Shown in pieces: positions 1 through 7,240 of a stretch of 53,607 nucleotides of DNA (the first letter of the stretch is position 1; every line of letters begins with the position of its first letter). The DNA is from UMGS755 sp045652815 (GTDB taxonomy: Bacteria; Bacillota; Clostridia; UBA1381; UBA9506). The stretch lies in assembly GCA_045652815.1 (NCBI GenBank), contig JAZOLH010000012.1, forward strand, positions 1-53,607. Direction: 5' to 3'. The notes under the pieces are model-generated. The model did not search any database. It was not told the DNA's origin and worked only from the letters and a program-made list of their open reading frames with translations. Both the position numbers and the translations under genes were made by a program.

Positions 1-311
1 GGATTTTTTTATGCTTCCTGCGAGATGAACTCCCGCAGGGAGTTCGCCGACGCAGCCGACAAAGCGCGATAGCTTTGTCGGTCTGCCAAAGCCTCGAGCA
101 CCTATGTTGTTTCGGGTGCCATTCGCAATGGCCGAAAAATCAAGGAGCGCAGAGTATCTCTCCGGGCGCACAACATAGTATCTCGACCGGCGCACCTATT
201 CGGCGGGAGCAAGCCCCCGCCCGACAAGAATTCCTCACGCAAGCCCCCCTACCACACAACAAAAAAAAGACCGCGAAAATATCGCGGTCTTTTTCTTTAT
301 GTACCCTAAAA
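1..311. other. Gene-free, hairpin-rich stretch at the left edge
   Basis: No coding frame here has a ribosome binding site or recognisable protein. The stretch holds perfect inverted repeats: GAACTCC/GGGAGTTC (about 27-46), CCGACAAAGC/GCTTTGTCGG (about 56-82), and GGCGGG/CCCGCC (202-221). The last lies in a string that resembles DNA at 18317-18349 (CGGGAGCA, AGCCCC, CCC blocks in the same order). The first bases end in a T-run that may be the tail of a terminator of a gene outside the window. The stretch ends in the terminator of the next gene. Confidence 0.6.
268..297 (-). terminator. Rho-independent terminator of the sugar isomerase gene
   Basis: Inverted repeat AGACCGCGA / TCGCGGTCT with a short AT loop, flanked by A-runs on the left and T-runs on the right, so it can act in both directions. 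It lies just beyond the stop codon (312) of the leftward gene. Confidence 0.8.
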
Positions 312-1355
312 TTAGATTTCTTTCAGGATATATTCGCGCAGAATCTTGTAGATGTGTGGCGGGTTGCCATCACGTTTCTGCAGTTCTTTGATTTCATCGT
401 GGGGCAGAGATGCTGCCAGATTCATGATGTGGTTGTTCATCTTCACGAATTCTGTGGTAGCTTCAACACCATCCATACGAGCCGGCCAGTTATCCATGAT
501 GAACCAACCTTTGTTATCGTTGATGTCTTCGTTAACATAGCCGATCTGCAGCAGTTTCCAGAAGAATTCCAGACCCTGCCAGAAGCTTACGGTACCGAAG
601 ATTAAGTCATCATCGAAACGACCCATGTTATCATTTAAGTGAATCATGGAAAGCAGGCCATAGGAGTTAGCCAGAGCAACGCTTTCTGCGGGGTTTTCGT
701 TACCGAACAGAGCATGACCGTAGTCAACGATTAACTTACAGTTGTCATGACCGGTCATCTTGTTAACGCGATCACAAAGCAGAATAACTTTGCTTACGTC
801 GGAAGCATACTGATGAGTTAAGGGTTCATAGTTTTTGTATTCCAGTGTGCAGTTAACGCGGGGGTTGTGTGCACAGATTTCTGCGATACATTCAGCCATG
901 TAATCCCAGTGAGTTTCATAGTTATCCTGGAAAGGATAGTTGTAACCGTCGTGAGCCATCCAGAACATGATGTCAACACCGTTAGCAGCTTCTGTCCAGT
1001 CCATATGAGCTTTACCCAGGTCAACGATTTCGCGACGAGTCTGGGGATTACGAGCTGCAAAGGTACCATATTTCCAATGTGCCTTGGTGTAGTTATCGGG
1101 GCCGCAGCTACCAACACGCATGCCGTACTGAGCCAGCATATCTTTGTACTTGATGGGGTCGATGGGGTCATCGCCTAAGAACCAGCCGTAGCCGATAGCG
1201 CTCATGCCGCCGATTTTAGCAAACTGTTCCAGTTTTGCTTCAAAGGTGTCGGGCATTTTCTGACCAACTTTGTAACCTTCGTCAACAAAACGGTCGCACA
1301 TGTTGCTGAAAGTTGCACCGGCACACATCAGTTTCATTTTGATTTTGTCTGCCAT
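312..1355 (-). CDS. Sugar phosphate isomerase/epimerase family protein (TIM barrel)
   Basis: A 347-residue cytosolic protein that reads like the xylose-isomerase-type TIM barrel family (AP endonuclease 2 superfamily). These enzymes move carbonyl groups or invert stereocentres in sugars and sugar acids using a divalent metal. Candidate metal ligands are the acidic/His residues in TLEYKNYEP, IVDYGHAL and MIHLNDN, spaced as in the family. The open frame extends 12 residues upstream, but the ATG at 1355 is preceded by AAAGGAGAGAAAGAAA, so I start there. It is a single-gene unit with its own promoter and a palindrome in the leader, which suggests substrate-controlled expression. The substrate cannot be told from sequence. 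It could also be annotated as a xylose isomerase-like protein. Confidence 0.75.
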   Translation of the reverse strand: MADKIKMKLMCAGATFSNMCDRFVDEGYKVGQKMPDTFEAKLEQFAKIGGMSAIGYGWFLGDDPIDPIKYKDMLAQYGMRVGSCGPDNYTKAHWKYGTFAARNPQTRREIVDLGKAHMDWTEAANGVDIMFWMAHDGYNYPFQDNYETHWDYMAECIAEICAHNPRVNCTLEYKNYEPLTHQYASDVSKVILLCDRVNKMTGHDNCKLIVDYGHALFGNENPAESVALANSYGLLSMIHLNDNMGRFDDDLIFGTVSFWQGLEFFWKLLQIGYVNEDINDNKGWFIMDNWPARMDGVEATTEFVKMNNHIMNLAASLPHDEIKELQKRDGNPPHIYKILREYILKEI

Positions 1356-1408
1356 TTTCTTTCTCTCCTTTATGAAAAAATTTAAAAACAATTTTACGAT
1401 GCAAAAGA

Positions 1409-1427
1409 TTTTCGAACATATCGAAAA
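1409..1427. promoter_or_regulatory. Palindromic operator candidate in the leader of the sugar isomerase gene
   Basis: TTTTCGA-ACATA-TCGAAAA, a perfect 7-bp inverted repeat. It lies downstream of the -10 of the leftward promoter at 1446-1474, in the transcribed leader, where a repressor would block elongation. Which regulator binds is unknown. Confidence 0.45.
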
Positions 1428-1445
1428 ACCTGCTACATCACCCTA

Positions 1446-1474
1446 ATCTTAGCATAAAATTTGGGGTTTGTAAA
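1446..1474 (-). promoter_or_regulatory. Sigma-A promoter of the sugar isomerase gene
   Basis: On the minus strand: -35 TTTACA (1474-1469), 17-bp spacer, -10 TAAGAT (1451-1446). The transcript would start near 1440, about 85 nt before the start codon. Confidence 0.55.
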
Positions 1475-1499
1475 GTAGTTTTTTCGATAAAATAATATT

Positions 1500-1745
1500 A
1501 TTTTTAGATTACAAAAAAAATCCTTTTATTTCGCTCTCTGCCTGAATATAACAATCGATAAATCTAAGTTTTAAAATTGTTTAAAATCTGTTCATATCAA
1601 GGACACAATTTTAGCATATACTGTAATCATCGGGAAACACTCCCGACAGAGTTAACTCTCTGAATTTCATAATAATCCCCCTAAAAAGGACAGTCGCTTC
1701 CCCCGACTGTCCTTTCCCCTTTCTTTACGACATTTATAGGAAAAA
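1500..1745. other. Gene-free stretch with two unexplained hairpins
   Basis: There is no coding frame in this AT-rich stretch. It has TCGGGA/TCCCGA (about 1629-1647), the 12-nt palindrome AGAGTTAACTCT, and a strong stem AAAGGACAGTCG/CGACTGTCCTTT (1685-1715). A TATACT at 1617-1622 could be a -10, but no good -35 precedes it. It could be a small RNA with a terminator, or only an insulator before the tRNA promoter. Confidence 0.35.
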
Positions 1746-1747
1746 CC

Positions 1748-1776
1748 TTGACAAAAAAACGTTGATTTGGTACAAT
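1748..1776 (+). promoter_or_regulatory. Sigma-A promoter of the tRNA gene
   Basis: Perfect -35 TTGACA (1748-1753), 17-bp spacer, -10 TACAAT (1771-1776). The tRNA 5' end follows 20 nt later. Confidence 0.85.
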
Positions 1777-1795
1777 AATAAATGCATTTTAATAA

Positions 1796-1872
1796 GGGCC
1801 TTTAGCTCAGTTGGTTAGAGCATCCGGCTCATAACCGGACGGTCCCGGGTTCGAGTCCCTGAAGGCCCACCA
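1796..1872 (+). tRNA. tRNA with CAU anticodon (tRNA-Ile2 or tRNA-Met)
   Basis: A 77-nt cloverleaf with encoded CCA. The acceptor stem is GGGCCTT/AAGGCCC, the D-arm GCTC/GAGC, the anticodon stem TCCGG/CCGGA around loop CTCATAA, and the T-loop TTCGAGT. It lacks the C1-A72 mismatch and GGG/CCC anticodon stem of initiator tRNA. The acceptor pairs C4-G69 and C5-G68, and the overall resemblance to minor isoleucine tRNAs, favour tRNA-Ile2, whose C34 would be made lysidine by TilS. Annotation by anticodon alone would say Met. Oddity: the T-stem has a C50-U64 mismatch. Confidence 0.9.
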
Positions 1873-1874
1873 TA

Positions 1875-1903
1875 AAAAGCACTTCACCGAAGTGCTTTTT
1901 TTC
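1875..1903 (+). terminator. Terminator of the tRNA gene
   Basis: AGCACTTC-ACC-GAAGTGCT followed by TTTTTTTTC, directly behind the CCA end. Confidence 0.85.
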
Positions 1904-1946
1904 TATGAAGTATATCTCCCGATGTATATATCGAAAAGGATTGATT

Positions 1947-3398
1947 ATGAATATGAAAAAAATCATTGCCCTTTGTCTGGCCGCGGTTTGTTTGATGACG
2001 GTTCCGCAGACGACCTTTGCAAAGGAAACCGAAATAAAAACCACCGCCATTACAATGGCAATCAATGAAGATGTTGTGATTGTAAACGGTGTTCAATCTA
2101 AGATAACCGCTCCCCTGCTGGCCTTTGGTAAAACCTATGTGGATTTATATGCCATAGCGCCGCTTTTGGGTGCGAACGTGCAATGGGTTGAAGATTATAT
2201 CGGCTTTTTCAAAGTCCATGCAAACGGAAAAACCAATGATTTTACGCTGATTTATCAGTGGGAAGATGTAAAACAGCCCCACAAATTCTTCGTGAAGGAT
2301 TCCAAAATTTTTGTTTCCCTTCGTGAACTTTGCGATCAGGTTGGATGTAATATTACATATAAAGATGGCATCATCACCTTGGGAAATCAGAACGTTGTGA
2401 ACCAAGACGTATATGGCGATGTTGACACCCGCAACTGCAATGCGTATCTGTATGCGGCATACCCTGCCCGTATGGAATATACCGTGAATCCCTATCAGGC
2501 ATATAGTTACGAAACCATGCTGATTGATGCGAAAAAATTACAGCATATGTATCCCGAACTTGTTAAAACATCCTCCATCGGCAAATCCGTGGAAGGCAGA
2601 GATTTATTGCTGATTGAGTTCGGAAAAGGTGCTGAAAAAATCTTTGTCTGCGGTACCCATCACGCTCGAGAATACATCGCAACCACATACCTGATGTACG
2701 CCATTGACCGATATGCCTATGCATACAAAAGCGGCAGTATGTGGGGACAATTTAACCCCAAAGAGATTTTGGATAACGTAACATTCTGTATTGTGCCTAT
2801 GGTCAATCCCGACGGGGTTAATCTGGTGCAAAACGGCATAGAGGCCACAAAGAATCCCGATGAAATCGCATCTATGGGTATTTATGAAGGCGAAAAATAT
2901 GGCCACTTGGCTTGGAAAGCAAACGTGCACGGCGTTGACCTGAACTGGAATTACAATAAAGATTGGTCTTTGGAGAAAAACAAAAACGAAAGAGGGTCTG
3001 CCGGATTTAATGGCGACCAACCTGCCACCGAGCCGGAAACAATCGCTGTTTCTGATTATGTGGATAGCCATGAGTTTGCCGCTTACCTGTCTTTCCATAC
3101 CCAAGGCGAAATCTTTTACTGGGCAGATAATCCGGAAAAACCCACATATATCAACCTAGAAATCAAAAAAGATACGGGTTTTGATGAATACGTCGAGAGC
3201 GGAACAGGCGTTGGCGGTTCCTTCTTCGATTATGTCTATCGCAAATATCAAAAACCGACCGTTACCGTGGAACTGTGCCCCTATGTTGGAAATTTCCCCT
3301 ACCCCGATAAAGACTTTGACAGGGTTTGGAAACCCACAAAGAATATCCTGCTTCTTGTGGGCAATGAGATTTTATATCTTAAATCCCTGTCTGAATAA
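1947..3398 (+). CDS. Exported M14 zinc carboxypeptidase with copper amine oxidase-like N-terminal domain
   Basis: A 483-residue protein. A signal peptide (about 1-26: basic MNMKK start, hydrophobic core, TTFAKE cleavage region) exports it. Residues about 35-155 resemble the copper amine oxidase N-terminal (stalk) domain common on clostridial surface proteins. The rest is an M14 peptidase with every key residue. The zinc ligands are H239 and E242 (HARE) and H384 (SFHTQGE). The catalytic glutamate is E442 (TVELCP), and the family strings VPMVNPDGV and GVDLNWNY are present. Relatives trim peptide or cell wall stem-peptide ends, as in gamma-D-glutamyl-diaminopimelate hydrolysis. The ATG at 1947 has AAAAGGA six bases upstream, so the in-frame ATG at 1905 is rejected. 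I see no separate promoter; the gene may depend on read-through from the tRNA unit. The peptide substrate is unknown. Confidence 0.85.
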   Translation: MNMKKIIALCLAAVCLMTVPQTTFAKETEIKTTAITMAINEDVVIVNGVQSKITAPLLAFGKTYVDLYAIAPLLGANVQWVEDYIGFFKVHANGKTNDFTLIYQWEDVKQPHKFFVKDSKIFVSLRELCDQVGCNITYKDGIITLGNQNVVNQDVYGDVDTRNCNAYLYAAYPARMEYTVNPYQAYSYETMLIDAKKLQHMYPELVKTSSIGKSVEGRDLLLIEFGKGAEKIFVCGTHHAREYIATTYLMYAIDRYAYAYKSGSMWGQFNPKEILDNVTFCIVPMVNPDGVNLVQNGIEATKNPDEIASMGIYEGEKYGHLAWKANVHGVDLNWNYNKDWSLEKNKNERGSAGFNGDQPATEPETIAVSDYVDSHEFAAYLSFHTQGEIFYWADNPEKPTYINLEIKKDTGFDEYVESGTGVGGSFFDYVYRKYQKPTVTVELCPYVGNFPYPDKDFDRVWKPTKNILLLVGNEILYLKSLSE

Positions 3399-3412
3399 AA
3401 GAATGATACATC

Positions 3413-3447
3413 AAAAAAAGCACTGCCAATGGCGGTGCTTTTCTTTT
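3413..3447 (+). terminator. Terminator of the M14 peptidase gene
   Basis: AGCACTGCC-AAT-GGCGGTGCT (one T-G pair) followed by TTTCTTTTT. Confidence 0.8.
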
Positions 3448-3454
3448 TGCATAA

Positions 3455-3483
3455 TTGACAAATTCTCGTATTCATAGTACAAT
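3455..3483 (+). promoter_or_regulatory. Sigma-A promoter of the LysE-type exporter gene
   Basis: TTGACA (3455-3460), 17-bp spacer, TACAAT (3478-3483). Confidence 0.75.
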
Positions 3484-3512
3484 AAAGAAAGACTTGTAAA
3501 GGGGGCATTTTT

Positions 3513-4091
3513 TTGGACTGGCTTAACTTTTTAACCTATGCGATTACAACAGCGGGCACGCCCGGACCGAATAATATTATGTCTATGTCCAACGCAAGCC
3601 AAAAGGGGCTCAAACGGGCACTGCCTTTTAACTGTGGCGTTTGGTGCGGCTTTGTGATTGTCACAGCCCTTTCGGCGATTTTTTGCACCACCCTTTCGGC
3701 GCTGATTCCCACCATCAAGCAATATATGCTCTTTGTTGGTGCGGCTTATCTTCTCTACCTTGCGTGGAAAACCTTTAAATCAGGTGCCATCACAGAAGAT
3801 AGCAGTAAACAAGGCGGCTTTTGGGCAGGATTCTGCTTGCAATTTGTGAATGTCAAAATCATTATTTATTGCATCTCCGCTATGCAGATTTACGCCATCC
3901 CCTATGCAGACGGCGACCCGCTGAAGATGCTCTTTTTCGTTTTCTTCTTGCCCACCAACGGATTTGTTTTCACCGTGCTCTGGGCCCTGTTTGGCACCGC
4001 TTTTAAACTCTTGTTTTCCAAATACGCCCGCATCACCAACACGGTGATGGCACTGCTACTCATCTACTGCGCTGTATCTTTGTTTCTTTAA
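3513..4091 (+). CDS. LysE/RhtB family amino acid exporter
   Basis: A 192-residue membrane protein of the LysE/RhtB family, which exports amino acids or related small metabolites using the proton gradient. It has about six hydrophobic segments and the family start TAGTPGPNNIMSMSNA (residues about 11-26), where the GPN motif is typical, then a long hydrophobic run from about residue 38. The start is a TTG at 3513 preceded by AAAGGGGGC at good spacing; no ATG fits. It is a single-gene unit between a strong promoter and a bidirectional terminator. The substrate cannot be deduced. Confidence 0.85.
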   Translation: MDWLNFLTYAITTAGTPGPNNIMSMSNASQKGLKRALPFNCGVWCGFVIVTALSAIFCTTLSALIPTIKQYMLFVGAAYLLYLAWKTFKSGAITEDSSKQGGFWAGFCLQFVNVKIIIYCISAMQIYAIPYADGDPLKMLFFVFFLPTNGFVFTVLWALFGTAFKLLFSKYARITNTVMALLLIYCAVSLFL

Positions 4092-4096
4092 AAAGT

Positions 4097-4125
4097 AAAG
4101 CCCACCAAAACGGTGGGCTTTTTTC
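4097..4125. terminator. Bidirectional terminator between the LysE-type gene and the DUF3343 gene
   Basis: AAGCCCACC-loop-GGTGGGCTT with A-rich left and T-rich right flanks. It serves the rightward LysE-type gene and the leftward DUF3343 gene, which converge here. Confidence 0.85.
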
Positions 4126-4387
4126 ACATTCGTTGGTAAAACTTTCTTCCAAATTCGTCGGTTGTTTCCCGATACACGCGGCCATGAGTAATGTGATATT
4201 CCGCCGAGAGTAACAGCAATCTGTCCAAAGCGGAAAGGGGCGCACGGACAGAGTAGGTGCATCCGTTTTCACTGATGGCACGAGGCGTTTGCCCCAGCGT
4301 AACGCCCCCGATACCCTGCTCTGCCGCCAGCCGCTTTAAGCGGTTTGCCGATGTGGAAGAAGAAAAACTAATCAGTGCAGTTTCCAT
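4124..4387 (-). CDS. DUF3343 family small protein
   Basis: An 87-residue protein matching the DUF3343 pattern (putative Se/S carrier-like): an N-terminal beta strand ALISFSSS, a helix with paired Arg/Lys, then TPRAISENGCTYSVRA, where the family has a conserved cysteine after TPRxIS. Family members often sit with selenium or sulfur metabolism genes; no such neighbour is visible here. The start at 4387 has AAAAGGAGAAGAAAGT upstream. The role in this organism is unknown. Confidence 0.7.
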   Translation of the reverse strand: METALISFSSSTSANRLKRLAAEQGIGGVTLGQTPRAISENGCTYSVRAPLSALDRLLLLSAEYHITHGRVYRETTDEFGRKFYQRM

Positions 4388-4498
4388 ACTTTCTTCTCCT
4401 TTTTAATTCCTTTGGGGATTTTTGCGGGCGGGGACAACATTCCCGTTGGTACAGTATATGTAAAACGCCCATATTCTGTCCATATTTGAAATTATCTC

Positions 4499-4527
4499 TT
4501 GAAATTTTATATAAATATAGGTATAAT
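4499..4527 (+). promoter_or_regulatory. Sigma-A promoter of radC
   Basis: TTGAAA (4499-4504), 17-bp spacer, TATAAT (4522-4527), about 45 bp before the radC start codon. Confidence 0.75.
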
Positions 4528-4575
4528 ATAATATAGTGTGTTTTTTCACCATGTCAAGAATAAGGAGTTTTTCCT

Positions 4576-5244
4576 ATGCACGACGGTCACAGAAATCGGA
4601 TGCGCAAGCGCTTTTTAAAAGATGCAAATTTTGATAATTTTGCGCCCCACGAAATTTTGGAACTGCTTTTATACAGCACCATCAGTCGTCGGGACACAAA
4701 TCCCATTGCCCATGCGCTTATCCGTGAGTTCGGCTCGCTCTCAGGCGTTTTAGATGCAAGTCCCGAACAACTTAAAAAGGTTGACGGTGTTGGTGAAAAC
4801 ACCGCCTTTATGCTGTCGATGATGCCCTCACTCTTCGCCGCTTACAATCAGGCGAAATGGGAACGGAATATTGCTCTTTCCACAACGGATATAGCAGGTC
4901 AGTTCGCCATCAATCTGTTTATCGGCAAGCCTTATGAAGAATTTCGCATCATTTGTGTGGATTCTGCCCGCCGCGTGACCTATCAGGGTGCCATCGCCCA
5001 CGGCACCATTAACGAAGTGCCTTCCTATCCTCGCCTTGCGGTAGAAGAGGTGCTCAAGCACAAAGCACAAAATGTGATTTTTACTCATAACCATCCAAAC
5101 GGTTCCCTGCAGCCCTCGGAGGGTGATAAAATTGCCACCGAGCAACTACTGTCTGCGATGGATGCCATCGGTGTTTCTGTCCTCGACCACATCATCGTGT
5201 CAGGCAACCGATACTTTAGCATGGCGGATATGGGTCTTTTATAA
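4576..5244 (+). CDS. radC: RadC family protein (JAB/MPN domain)
   Basis: A 222-residue RadC/UPF0758 protein. The N-terminal half (about 1-85) carries the helix-hairpin-helix-like region with VDGVGENTA. The C-terminal half is a JAB1/MPN-type metallo domain with HNHPNGSLQPSEGD, the HxH(x)10D zinc motif (about residues 174-187). RadC was named as a DNA repair protein, but the E. coli assignment was later withdrawn and the activity is not settled. The usual third motif residue is S (HPSG); here it is N (HPNG), which is common. The ATG has AAGGAG upstream. It is a single-gene unit with its own promoter, convergent with spoVAE. Confidence 0.92.
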   Translation: MHDGHRNRMRKRFLKDANFDNFAPHEILELLLYSTISRRDTNPIAHALIREFGSLSGVLDASPEQLKKVDGVGENTAFMLSMMPSLFAAYNQAKWERNIALSTTDIAGQFAINLFIGKPYEEFRIICVDSARRVTYQGAIAHGTINEVPSYPRLAVEEVLKHKAQNVIFTHNHPNGSLQPSEGDKIATEQLLSAMDAIGVSVLDHIIVSGNRYFSMADMGLL

Positions 5245-5598
5245 TCACTTGGCTTTGGGGCGGAAAATGAGCGCCACTAAATAGCCAAACAAAATCGCCG
5301 CTGTTATGCCTGCGGCCGCACCTGTGAGCCCACCGGTTAAAATGCCCAGAGCCCCCTGCTCCATCACGGCTTTTTCGGCACCCTTTGCCAGCACATAGCC
5401 AAAGCCCGCGAGCGGCACAGTTGCACCGGCACCGGCAAGATTAACCAGCGGTTCATAGAGACCGAAAAAGGTTAAAAACGTACCTGCCACAACATAAACC
5501 ACCAAAATTCTGGCAGGGGTTAATTTGGTTTTGTCAATGAGTAGTTGGGCAATGGCACAAAGCGCCCCGCCCACTAAAAAAGTCCAAACAAATTCCAT
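5245..5598 (-). CDS. spoVAE: Stage V sporulation protein AE (SpoVAE/SpoVAEB)
   Basis: A 117-residue membrane protein with three to four hydrophobic segments and the SpoVAE strings LLIDKTKLTPARILV, GLYEPLVNLAGAGATVPL and FGYLVALIF. SpoVA proteins form the inner-spore-membrane channel that moves Ca-dipicolinate during spore formation and germination. The start at 5598 has AGAAAGGA eight bases upstream; the open frame further upstream overlaps yebC and is rejected. Usually spoVAE follows spoVAC and spoVAD, but here it stands alone, facing away from yebC with a stop directly abutting the stop of radC. Its presence argues for a spore-forming lineage. Confidence 0.92.
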   Translation of the reverse strand: MEFVWTFLVGGALCAIAQLLIDKTKLTPARILVVYVVAGTFLTFFGLYEPLVNLAGAGATVPLAGFGYVLAKGAEKAVMEQGALGILTGGLTGAAAGITAAILFGYLVALIFRPKAK

Positions 5599-5681
5599 AG
5601 GATAATCCTTTCTATGCGAATCAGATTTGATTTTATTGTAAACAAATAAATTTATTTTATGTAAATAGGAGTGGTAAAACA

Positions 5682-6410
5682 ATGTCCGGTCATTCCAAAT
5701 GGTCAAACATTAAACACAAAAAAGAAAAAAGTGATGCTAAAAAGGCTAAGATTTATACAAAACTGGGCCGCGAAATCACTGTTGTTGTTAAAGCAGGCGG
5801 TCCCGACCCCGCTACCAACAGCAAATTAAAAGACGTTATTGCAAAAGCAAAATCCAACAATATGCCTAACGACAACATCGAACGTTGCATCAAAAAGGCA
5901 TCCGGTGAACTGGGCGGCGATAACTACGAAGAAATCACATACGAAGGTTACGGTCCCAGCGGTGTTGCTGTGATCGTTGAAACCCTGACCGATAACCGTA
6001 ACCGTACCGCAGGCGACCTGCGCCATTATTTTGATAAGTTCGGCGGCAATATGGGTCAGAGCGGTTGCGTTAGCTTTATGTTCGACAAAAAAGGCGTTTT
6101 AATCATTGATAATGAAGAAGGCGCGCTGGATGAAGACACCGTTATGATGGATGCGCTCGATGCCGGCGCTGAAGATTTCACACCGCAGGAAGACTGTTTT
6201 GAAATCCTTTGCGACCCCACCGCTTTTGCACAGGTGCGCGACACTTTAGAAGAAAAAGGTTACACCTTTGCATCTGCCGAAATCGAACAAATCCCCCAGA
6301 CCACCGTGGCCCTCACCGATGAAAAAGACATCCTGATGATGAACAAACTCATCGACATGTTAGAAGATAACGACGACGTGCAGGATGTTTACCACAACTG
6401 GGAAGAATAA
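5682..6410 (+). CDS. yebC: YebC/PmpR family DNA-binding/translation factor
   Basis: A 242-residue YebC/TACO1 protein of standard length, with the signature N-terminus SGHSKWSNIKHKKEKSD and the following KIYTKLGREI. It has the three-domain architecture; the conserved AGGDP-like string appears as AGGPDPATNSKL. The family was long annotated as transcriptional regulators; recent work links YebC proteins to relief of ribosome stalling at proline-rich stretches. TAGGAG lies nine bases before the ATG. It is divergent from spoVAE and followed by a weak hairpin and azlC. In many bacteria it is next to ruvC; that is not the case here. Confidence 0.95.
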   Translation: MSGHSKWSNIKHKKEKSDAKKAKIYTKLGREITVVVKAGGPDPATNSKLKDVIAKAKSNNMPNDNIERCIKKASGELGGDNYEEITYEGYGPSGVAVIVETLTDNRNRTAGDLRHYFDKFGGNMGQSGCVSFMFDKKGVLIIDNEEGALDEDTVMMDALDAGAEDFTPQEDCFEILCDPTAFAQVRDTLEEKGYTFASAEIEQIPQTTVALTDEKDILMMNKLIDMLEDNDDVQDVYHNWEE

Positions 6411-6417
6411 AATTTAG

Positions 6418-6445
6418 CGGAGCGGTTTCTCTTCCGCTCCGTTTT
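6418..6445 (+). terminator. Weak terminator candidate after yebC
   Basis: CGGAGCGG/CCGCTCCG stem followed by only TTTT, so read-through into azlC is likely. Confidence 0.5.
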
Positions 6446-6462
6446 CAATTTTGGAGAACACT

Positions 6463-7191
6463 ATGAAACTGGGAAACACATTTAAAAAAGGTTTAAAAGA
6501 CGGTGTCCCCATTGGGCTTGCCTATTTAGGCGTTGCCATCGGCATCGGCATTGCCGCTATCTCGGCAGGGCTCACGCCCCTTGCAGGCGTTTTGATTTCT
6601 ATGACGAATCTGACCTCTGCAGGCGAAGCTGCCGGCATTTCCTTAATTGCTGCAGGAGGTACACTGCTTGAGATGGCGCTGGTGCAGTTGGTGATTAACC
6701 TGCGCTATTCACTGATGGCCATCACCTTAACGCAAAAACTGGATTCGTCTTTTTCCTTTGGTCAAAGACTCCTGACTGCCACTTTTATCACCGACGAGAT
6801 TTTTGCTGTTTCGGCAAGCCACGATAAGATTAACACCCGCTATCTTTATGGTCTTGCCTTTGTGCCTTACATCGGCTGGGCGGCAGGTACCGCCATCGGT
6901 GCTTATGGCGGCTCACTTCTGCCTGCAGACATCACCGTTGCGCTGGGTCTTGCCCTTTACGGTATGTTCATCGGCATCATCACCCCTGCCATGAAAAAAT
7001 CTATGGGCGTTACCCTTGCTGTTATCTTGGCGGCAATTCTTAGCACCTTGATTTATGTTGTGCCCTTTTTCTCCTTTATCAGTTACGGTTTTTCCGTGAT
7101 TATTGCCGCTATTTTAGGCGCCGCTGTTGCGGCCTTTGTATCGCTGAAATACAGCCACTACAAAGCCCTGCACAATCTTGACAAAAACTGA
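6463..7191 (+). CDS. azlC: AzlC family branched-chain amino acid permease subunit
   Basis: A 242-residue membrane protein of the AzlC/YgaZ family with about seven hydrophobic segments. It starts FKKGLKDGVPIGLAYLGVAI, with the family's conserved charged/Pro region, and has LRYSLMAITLTQKLD and TDEIFAVS in mid protein as in AzlC. AzlC with its small partner AzlD exports branched-chain amino acids. The ATG at 6463 follows GGAGA at seven bases; the upstream in-frame TTG at 6451 lies before the SD and is rejected. The partner azlD is absent downstream. The 3' end of the gene contains the promoter of the next gene. Confidence 0.88.
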   Translation: MKLGNTFKKGLKDGVPIGLAYLGVAIGIGIAAISAGLTPLAGVLISMTNLTSAGEAAGISLIAAGGTLLEMALVQLVINLRYSLMAITLTQKLDSSFSFGQRLLTATFITDEIFAVSASHDKINTRYLYGLAFVPYIGWAAGTAIGAYGGSLLPADITVALGLALYGMFIGIITPAMKKSMGVTLAVILAAILSTLIYVVPFFSFISYGFSVIIAAILGAAVAAFVSLKYSHYKALHNLDKN

Positions 7192-7206
7192 TTTTAGGTA
7201 TATAAT
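7178..7206 (+). promoter_or_regulatory. Sigma-A promoter of the WecA/TagO-type gene, inside the end of azlC
   Basis: Consensus TTGACA (7178-7183), 17-bp spacer, TATAAT (7201-7206). The -35 lies in the last codons of azlC. Transcription would start near 7213, so an in-frame GTG at 7214 would be leaderless and is not the start. Confidence 0.85.
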
Positions 7207-7240
7207 TTGAGTAGTGATTTTTGGAAAGGAAATGGCTGTT

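Noticed and set aside
75..605. Plus-strand open frame from the left edge running over the sugar isomerase gene
   Set aside because: Passes through a terminator and hairpins and overlaps a well-supported gene on the other strand; composition is not protein-like.
1412..1424. LexA box at CGAACATATCGAA
   Set aside because: Only the left half matches; the right half is TCGAAAA, making a different palindrome.
7214..7240. GTG 7214 or ATG 7232 as start of the WecA/TagO-type gene
   Set aside because: 7214 is at the expected transcription start; at 7232 the AGGA ends one base before the codon. ATG 7241 fits better, though ATG 7232 cannot be fully excluded.
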